Assembly (NCBI GenBank): GCA_014843695.1
Contig: CM026398.1
Location: 45,762,443 to 45,826,442, forward strand
From: Archivesica marissinica
Lineage: Eukaryota; Mollusca; Bivalvia; Venerida; Vesicomyidae
Direction: 5' to 3'
Length of the DNA stretch: 64,000 nucleotides
Below, in pieces: positions 41,501 through 50,500 of this stretch. Each line of letters begins with the position of its first letter. Positions within the stretch are counted from its first letter, which is position 1. The notes below the pieces were generated by a model that was given only the letters and a program-made list of their open reading frames with translations, was not told the DNA's origin and made no database searches. The translations under genes and the position numbers were made by a program.

Positions 41501-44500
41501 ACTAATCTCTTCAGGAGGCGTCGCTCATATGGGTAACCGGTAGCGACGATAAATAAACGTAAAACACACACAGAGTGAAATTGAAGTTTCATTTTAGTCT
41601 AATAAATTTTACATTTTGAAAGATGTTATTCAATCTGAGTTTAGTCAAAGCGTATTAAATGCAAGAAAAATCAGTTTACGTAGTAATAATATTATTTCAT
41701 CTGCTGTAAAACAGACCGACTATAGTCAAACCTGTCTTAAGCAGCCAGTGAAGGGAATCACAGAAAGTGGCTGCTTAGTGCAGGTAGCTGCTTAATAGAG
41801 GTCAAATGTATAATAAAACAACATATTGGTAATCTGGAAACTGGCTGCTTAATACAGGTTGGCTGCTTAATGGAGGTGAGCACTAACACAGGTTTGACTG
41901 TACATGTTATTCATCTACAAACCTAAGAGGATGGAAGAGCATTAAGTCTATGATACTTACATTCCACCTTCAGCTTGAAGCTATGTTTGATGGGATATTT
42001 TATAACAGCATTATCTCCCCTACACTCGTATGTGCCTGCATCTCCATACTCAATGTTTTTAATGGTAAGCTTCTGATTACGGATGATCATTCTCTTCTTG
42101 TTCAATTTACCTCCATTCTTTCTCACCCACGTGATACCAGGGGTTGGACTGAACAATAATAACACAATTTTCTTTAGATAAACATTTTGATAAAATGAAC
42201 CTGAATGCTAACGTGCACTACTTAGTTTAAACAATAATTTATTCAAGAATGGTACATAACATAGGAATAGTTGCAATAGCACAGTTAGGATTGGGGGAAA
42301 AGTTACATAGTTATTCGAATCCCTTTCCTAGCGAACACTACTTCTATAAAGGACAGGATGCTCTCATTAATAATTATGCGCCAGATGCCCGCCTTCCATA
42401 AATGCAGCCAGTTAGGGGCCTCCCTCACTAAATATCTCGGATCCATAGTTAATCAATACACCATATAAATTATCGACATCACTGGTGTTTCTATTACCTC
42501 CCTTGGCAGATAAAGTCTGATTTGGTCCATTTAGTTGGATTCCTTTGTTTTTACTGTTGTTCCCCAATGTGGTATGATAAATGTGAATTTAGGAAAATCA
42601 TATTACTTAACCCATTTCATTCTGGATACCGTTCAAATGGTATTTGCGAAGAACATAGAGCCAGATCAACGGCCACAGAACGTGCCATCTGATCAGGCTC
42701 TATGCTGTTTGCTATTCACATGATATTGCTAAGACACTTGGCTATGTAGCAAACAACATAGATCCTGATCAGCACGCAGCGTCACGCTGCGGCTGATCTG
42801 GATCTATGTTGTTTGCAAAAGCCTTTAAATGTATCCAGAATGAAATGGGTTAATAGATAACAAATGTTTACAGCAATGTATCCTACAGGATATCTGTCGA
42901 GATTTAGTAATTTAATAAAAGTGAACTGAGGAAGTGGAGAGAATTGATAGATTGCGCAAAGGAATCAACGATAAAAACAAAGGAAACCAACTCAACCTAG
43001 GGAGAAGAACTATATAAGTTTTCTTTCGTTCTAATCGATTTCAGTCTACTGCTGTTAAATTATATGTAAAATGTTCATTTCTTGATTACATGTACAAATA
43101 CTGAAATAAATAATGTTTAAACTAAAGGAAACCAATTATCTACTTTAACCCTTTCAACCCCATAGGCCTCTAAATAGGCTTATGAAAAGTGTAGATCCAG
43201 ATGAGCCGGCTCGTAACGAGCCGTCTCATCAGGATCTGCACTTTTTTGCCAGTAATAATTATTACTAATTTTAAATAAAATTACCCATTTTGATAAATGA
43301 ACTGATCCAAATGTAATTTTGTTATTAATTTATTGGTCTAAAAATATCATGGACCAGTCCATGTCAGTTACTTGGGGTTGAAAGGGTTAATGAATATTCA
43401 GGGAGCAGTAACTGACCAATGTCTCTTATTACCACCAACTACTTATTCTATGCTGATATTTTTTCCCAGCTGCTAACAGTTGGAAGACCTAAAGCTACCA
43501 CAAGAACAAATAGATGCATCTGAAGTCGTATGGATGACGCTAGGAGTTGTCACGATATAAGCTGTTAGACATTTGGACTCTCCATGACGTAATGGATGTT
43601 ATGCCTGCCTCATGACAGAAGGTTGCAAAGTTAAGCATTGCCATAAATCATGATGGTGCGTGGTGTCCTAGGCAACACACTTAAATCCACACTGCCTCTT
43701 CTCTCTCCGTGGAAGTCATGTTAGCGCAGTGGTAGCGTGTTCGCTTCAGGTGCTAAAGGCCCAGAGTTCGAGCACCGTTGGAACCGTTACGATTGTGCCC
43801 TTAGGCAAGGCATTTAAATTCCACATTGCCTCTTCTCTCTCCATCATGGCGATGGATTCCATCAGGAATGAGGTCTCGAAGAGTGATTAATATAAGTTGT
43901 AAGAATTTGTTTCGAAATAGAGCTAAAATAAATTTGTATAAAAAATCTCTCCCTCATGGCGAATGATTCCATAAGGACTAAGATCTTGGGTGTGATTAGT
44001 CTGAAGTTGTAAGAACTAGAGCTAAAATAAATCAGTATCAACTGTGCACATACATCAGTGTGATTGAGAACACATCTTGTTATGCTTTCCAATGAATGAT
44101 AAGAGTTTTCTCAGTGAAAGAAAACTCTATCTTCTACTGTTTTGAAACAGTGAATGATGGTATTTTCTCTGTCACTGCTAGAGTTTCGTATTCCTCCGCG
44201 GTTGGATGTACTTTTGTATTTTAGCTGTTTTCTGATTATCATGAAGAGTTAATTATAAAGTAATATATTCTAATGTATTTGTTGTGTCTAGTTTTTAATT
44301 TTGACAGCAAACAAAAACTAACTTGAAAATTATACGTGAACTATTACTTATTACAAACATTCACACTAACATAAGTGGTTATGCGGTTGTGAATTGTAGT
44401 GCAATGAGGCTCCCGATAGGGCAGTTAAAATGAATAAAATTTGAAAATAATGATATTAGTCAATATCATTGGAAATCATAATAAAAAAAGAAGATTTGTG

Positions 44501-47500
44501 TTTATAATTGTAAGATAGGACTTGTGTTTATAAGTGTAAGATAGGATTTGTGTTTATAAGTGTAAGATAGGACTTGTGTTTATAAGTGTAAGATAGGACT
44601 TGTGTTTATAAGTGTAAGATAGGACTTGTGTTTATAAGTGTAAGATAGGACTTGTGTTTATAAGTGTAAGATAGGACTTGTGTTTATAAGTGTAAGATAG
44701 GACTTGTGTTTATAAGTGTAAGATAGGATTTGTGTTTATTAGTGTAAGATAGGATTTTATTACATCTCGTGATCACCGAAATATGTATTTCCACTCATGT
44801 TAGCCACTCGTGTTATCCACTCGTGGAAATACATATTTCGATGATCACTTGATGAAACAACACAAGTATCCTCTCTATATCTGGTTTGTTTTTTGTACTT
44901 GCAAATTATATAAAGATGTTAATAACCATTATGATAGTGCATTATGATAATACTGCGCTTACTTTCCAGTAAAGATGCACTGAAATGATACAGAATTTCC
45001 CTTCAGGCTGGTCACAGCATCCTTGGAATGGTACGCCAACTCAACAGGGAACTGAGCTTGAGGACTTCCTAGAAGCATAATAATATACACCATTATAACG
45101 AGAGCTATCACCAACGACGACAGGAACAGTAAACTGTCAGACATTCTGATGGTATGAGGACTATAAATTATATAGAGAATTGACATGTGCTCATGTTGTG
45201 TAATAATGGAAGCAGTCTATTAACCCATTCAACACCAAGTAACTGACATGGACTGGTCCATGATATTTTTAGACCAATAAATTAATAACAAAATTACATT
45301 TGGATCAGTTCATTTATCAAAATGGGTAATTTTTTTCTAAAAATAGTTATATTACTTGAAAAAAGTGCAGATCCTGATGAGACGGCTCGTCACGGAATCC
45401 CTATGCTCATGTTGTGTAATGATGGAAGCAGTCTATTAAATCCTAAACTGTCAGGCATTCTGATGGTTTGAGGACCATAAATTATATAGAGAATTGACAC
45501 GTGCTCATGTTGTGTAATAATGGAAGCAGTCTATTAAGTACACTGAGATCAGAGCTCGATTTGACCTTTGATCTGTAATCTGCAACTGTGCCCGAGGTTA
45601 TAACACTTTTCTCAGATCTCAAACTCAAGCTCAAATGATTTGATTGATTGATTCTGAGCTTTACTGCAAGCTGAGCCAATCAGAAGCTTAAGACAGATTG
45701 AGATAGGAGAAAAGTTTTTAACCTTGAGGCCATGACTTACAATCTACCAAGCGTATGCAGACACAGAAAATGTAAATCAAGCTTGATAGTTTTTATATAT
45801 AGAGTTTAACTTTAACATTTTAATTATTAGTCATAGACAAACTTATGTTACATCATTACAAATGTCATAGGGATCATTCTCAGTAAACGTGTTGGCTTAA
45901 GCATATACAAATATACCGTTTACACAAAATTTAGATACACGAATGAAAAGGAATTAGAACCGAAAGCTATTATAGCTTATAGAGGTCTTCTCCTATATGT
46001 ACTTAATGCAATTGCGGAATATGACAGTGTTGTAATAATTTCTAAACTATTAATTTCAATTTGAAATAATGGTATAAACGTTTTAATCATGAACTGTAAA
46101 TTAGAATATCAATAAATGTGTTGGTAGTACTATACGTTCTAAATGAATGCTCCTGTTGTACAACAATGGAAGCAGTCTATTAAGTATACAGAGATCAGAA
46201 TTCGTGGTTATAAACATTTCGTGCTCGAAAGCCGAGTCTAAGAATTTCAAGCCTCTTTGAAACCATATAAATGACCATTCTTCAGTGTTATGGTTACTGC
46301 ATCACTCAAATTGGACTGCTGCGCACTACACGTTGTCTTCATGAGGTGAACCATTGATGGGAGTCTTATGAAAATACATCCAGTTGTTTAGGAGTCACTA
46401 TGAATGGTTCGATACTATAATAGGGAAGCACATATGTCACTATGAATGGTTAGATACTATGCTAGGGAAGTACAGATGTCACTATGAATGGTTCGATACT
46501 ATAATAGGGAAGCAAATATGTCACTATGAATGGTTAGATACTATACTAGGGAAGTACAGATGTCACTATGAATGGTTAGATACTATACTAGGGAAGTACA
46601 GATGTCACTATGAATGGTTAGATACTATGCTAGGGAAGTACAGATGTCACTATGAATGATTATATACTATGTTAGGGAAGTACAGATGTCACTATGAATG
46701 ATTATATACTATGCTAGGGAAGTACAGATGTCACTATGAATGGTTAGATACTATGCTAGGGAAGTACAGATGTCACTATGAATGATTATATACTATGCTA
46801 GGGAAGTACAGATGTCACTATGAATGATTATATACTATGCTAGGGAAGTACAGATGTCACTATGAATGGTTATATACTATGCTAGGGAAGTACAGATGTC
46901 ACTATGAATGGTTAGATACTATGCTAGGGAAGTACAGATGTCACTATGAATGGTTAGATACTATACTAGGGAAGTACAGATGTCACTATGAATGATTATA
47001 TACTATGTTAGGGAAGTACAGATGTCACTATGAATGGTTATATACTATACTAGGGAAGTACAGATGTCACTATGAATGATTATATACTATGTTAGGGAAG
47101 TACAGATGTCACTATGAATGATTATATACTATGCTAGGGAAGTACAGATGTCACTATGAATGGTTAGATACTATGCTAGGGAAGTACAGATGTCACTATG
47201 AATGGTTAGATACTATGCTAGGGAAGTACAGATGTCACTATGAATGATTATATACTATGCTAGGGAAGTACAGATGTCACTATGAATGAGTATATACTAT
47301 GCTAGGGAAGTACAGATGTCACTATGAATGGTTATATACTATGCTAGGGAAGTACAGATGTCACTATGAATGGTTAGATACTATGCTAGGGAAGTACAGA
47401 TGTCACTATGAATGGTTAGATACTATGCTAGGGAAGTACAGATGTCACTATGAATGGTTAGATACTATGCTAGGGAAGTACAGATGTCACTATGAATGGT

Positions 47501-50500
47501 TAGATACTATGCTAGGGAAGTACAGATGTCACTATGAATGATTATATACTATGCTAGGGAAGTACAGATGTCACTATGAATGGTTAGATACTATGCTAGG
47601 GAAGTACATATGTCACTATGAATGATTATATACTATACTAGGGAAGTACAGATGTCACTATGAATGGCTAGATACTATGCTAGGGAAGTACAGATGTCAC
47701 TATGAATGGCTAGATACTATACTAGGGAAGTACAGATGTCACTACGAATGGTTAGATACTATGCTAGGGAAGTACAGATGTCACTATGAATGATTATATA
47801 CTATGCTAGGGAAGTACAGATGTCACTATGAATGATTATATACTATGCTAGGGAAGTACAGATGTCACTATGAATGATTATATACTATGCTAGGGAAGTA
47901 CAGATGTCACTATGAATGGCTAGATACTATACTAGGGAAGTACAGATGTCACTATGAATGGTTAGATACTATGCTAGGGAAGTAAGAACATCAACTACTT
48001 TCTTAGCACATACATTTATAATAACCAGTCTCAGTGATGCAGTATGGTCTGCCTAATAACCAAGGGGTTGCAGGTTCAAACACCACCAGAACCATGCAAT
48101 GATATCCTTAGGCAAGACACTTAAATTGACATAGCCTCCTCTCTCTCTATAAAAACCATGGATTCCATCAGGTATGAAACCTCGATAGCATTTAAACTAA
48201 AGTTTTAAGAACTTTTAAGCTACATAATAAGAAATTTGCATAAACTAATCAAGACAACATCATTTTAAGAATGCTACAAATCTTACCGTTATCGACCTCT
48301 ATGAGAGAGAAAGCGCCCTCTATGTACATATTAAGCTCACGTATCTGTATTTCGCATGCATACTTCTCGCCATCATTTTCATCAGACTTTTGCACATTCG
48401 CAAAGTAAAGATTTCCTGAAATATGACACAATATGACACAATAATGCCTGGACCAGTAATCGGCTAGACTGTACCGATCTTCTCGTCTATTTCTAAATGA
48501 AATATGACACAATATGACACAATAATGCCTGGACCTGTAATTGGCTAGACTGTACCGATCTCGTCTATTTCTAAATGAAATATGACACAATATGACACAA
48601 TAATGCTTGGACCTGTAATCAGTGAGACTGTACCAATCTCGGCTATTTCTAAATGAAATGTGATATGAAATAAGTGAATAAACGCTGTCAAAATTGATTG
48701 ACAGATGATAAATGCTTGCAATTACGATGCTTGTGTGTGTCCCATTCGGCACTTACCCGTAGCACCCTCAACAAGCAAAGGTCTGCAGTATTGATTTTGG
48801 AACTAATAAAAAATACTTTTTGTCATCAAATTATTTTGGAATCATGGAATTACCAGAGGAAGTCTTACACCATATATCCATTCTTACAGTCAGAGATATG
48901 GCACATATCCATTCCCACATAGAAGCACATCTCAATGTCATTATCCATTTCCAGAAAGAAGCACCTCTCAATGTCATTATCCATTCCCACATAGAAGCAC
49001 CTCTCAATGTCATTATCCATTCCCAGAAAGAAGCACCTCTCAATGTCATTATCCATCCCCACATAGAAGCACCTCTCAATGTCATTATCCATCCCCACAT
49101 AGAAGCACCTCTCCACACCATTATCCATTCCCACATAGAAGCACCTTTCAATGTCATTATCCATCCCCACATAGAAGCACCTCTCAATACCATTATCCAT
49201 TCCCACATAGAAGCACCTTTCAATGTCATTATCCATTCCCACATAGAAGCACCTCTCAATGTCATTATCCATTCCCACATTGAAGCACCTCACAATGTCA
49301 TTATCCATTCCCACATTGAAGCACCTCTCAATGTCATTATCCATTCCCACATTGAAGCACCTCTCAATGTCATTATCCATTCCCAGAAAGAAGCACCTCT
49401 CAATGTCATTATCCATTCCCACATAGAAGCACCTCTCAATGTCATTATCCATTCCCACATAGAAGCACCTCTCAACGCCATTATCCATTCCCACATAGAA
49501 GCACCTCTCAATGTCATTATCCATCCCCACATAGAAGCACCTCTCAATGCCATTATCCATTCCCACATAGAAGCACCTCTCAATGTCATTATCCATTCCC
49601 ACATAGAAGCACCTCTCAATGTCATTATCCATTCCCACATAGAAGCACCTCTCAATGTCATTATCCATTCCCACATAGAAGCACCTCTCAATGTCATTAT
49701 CCATTCCCACATAGAAGCACCTCACAATGTCATTATCCATTCCCACATAGAAGCACCTCTCAATGTCATTATCCATTCCCCATAGAAGCACCTCTCAATG
49801 CCATTATCCATTCCCACATAGAAGCACCTCACAATGTCATTATCCATTCCCACATAGAAGCACCTCTCAACCATTATCCATTCCCACATAGAAGCACCTC
49901 TCAATGTCATTATCCATTCCCACATAGAAGCACCTCTCAATGCCATTATCCATTCCCACATAGAAGCACCTCATATGCCATTATCCATTCTCACATAGAA
50001 GCACCTCTCAATACCATTATCCATTCCCACATAGAAGCACCTCTCAATGTCATTATCCATTCCCACATAGAAGCACCTCTCAATGCCATTATCCATTCCC
50101 ACATAGAAGCACCTCATAATGTCATTATCCATTCTCACATAGAAGCACCTCTCAATGCCATTATCCATTCTCACATAGAAGCACCTCTCAATGCCATTAT
50201 CCATTCCCAGAAAGAAGCACCTCTCAATGCCATTATCCATCCCCACATAGAAGCACCTCTCAATGTCATTATCCATTCCCAGAAAGAAATACCTCTCAAT
50301 GCCATTATCCATTCCCATAATAAGGGGTTAGGGTTGTAGGTCAGTAGACATTTGTAATTATTTGAACTTTGACCTACATTTAATAATACTTAAAATAGAT
50401 ATTAGTCTAAACCATGGTTACCATAGTATCAACCAATATGCCTGGTAGGCTTCATAAGTCGTTAGTGCATTAAGGTTATGTTAGCTTACATCTGCTTCAA

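Noticed and set aside
44959..45186. A signal peptide or membrane helix upstream of the Ig3 exon (LVIALVIMVYIIMLL)
   Set aside because: It lies upstream of a good acceptor (TTCTAG) that joins in phase with the Ig2 exon; it is translated intron.
48820..50318. Open frames up to 321 codons on both strands
   Set aside because: Created by the 36-bp array; no unique domain sequence and equal openness on both strands.
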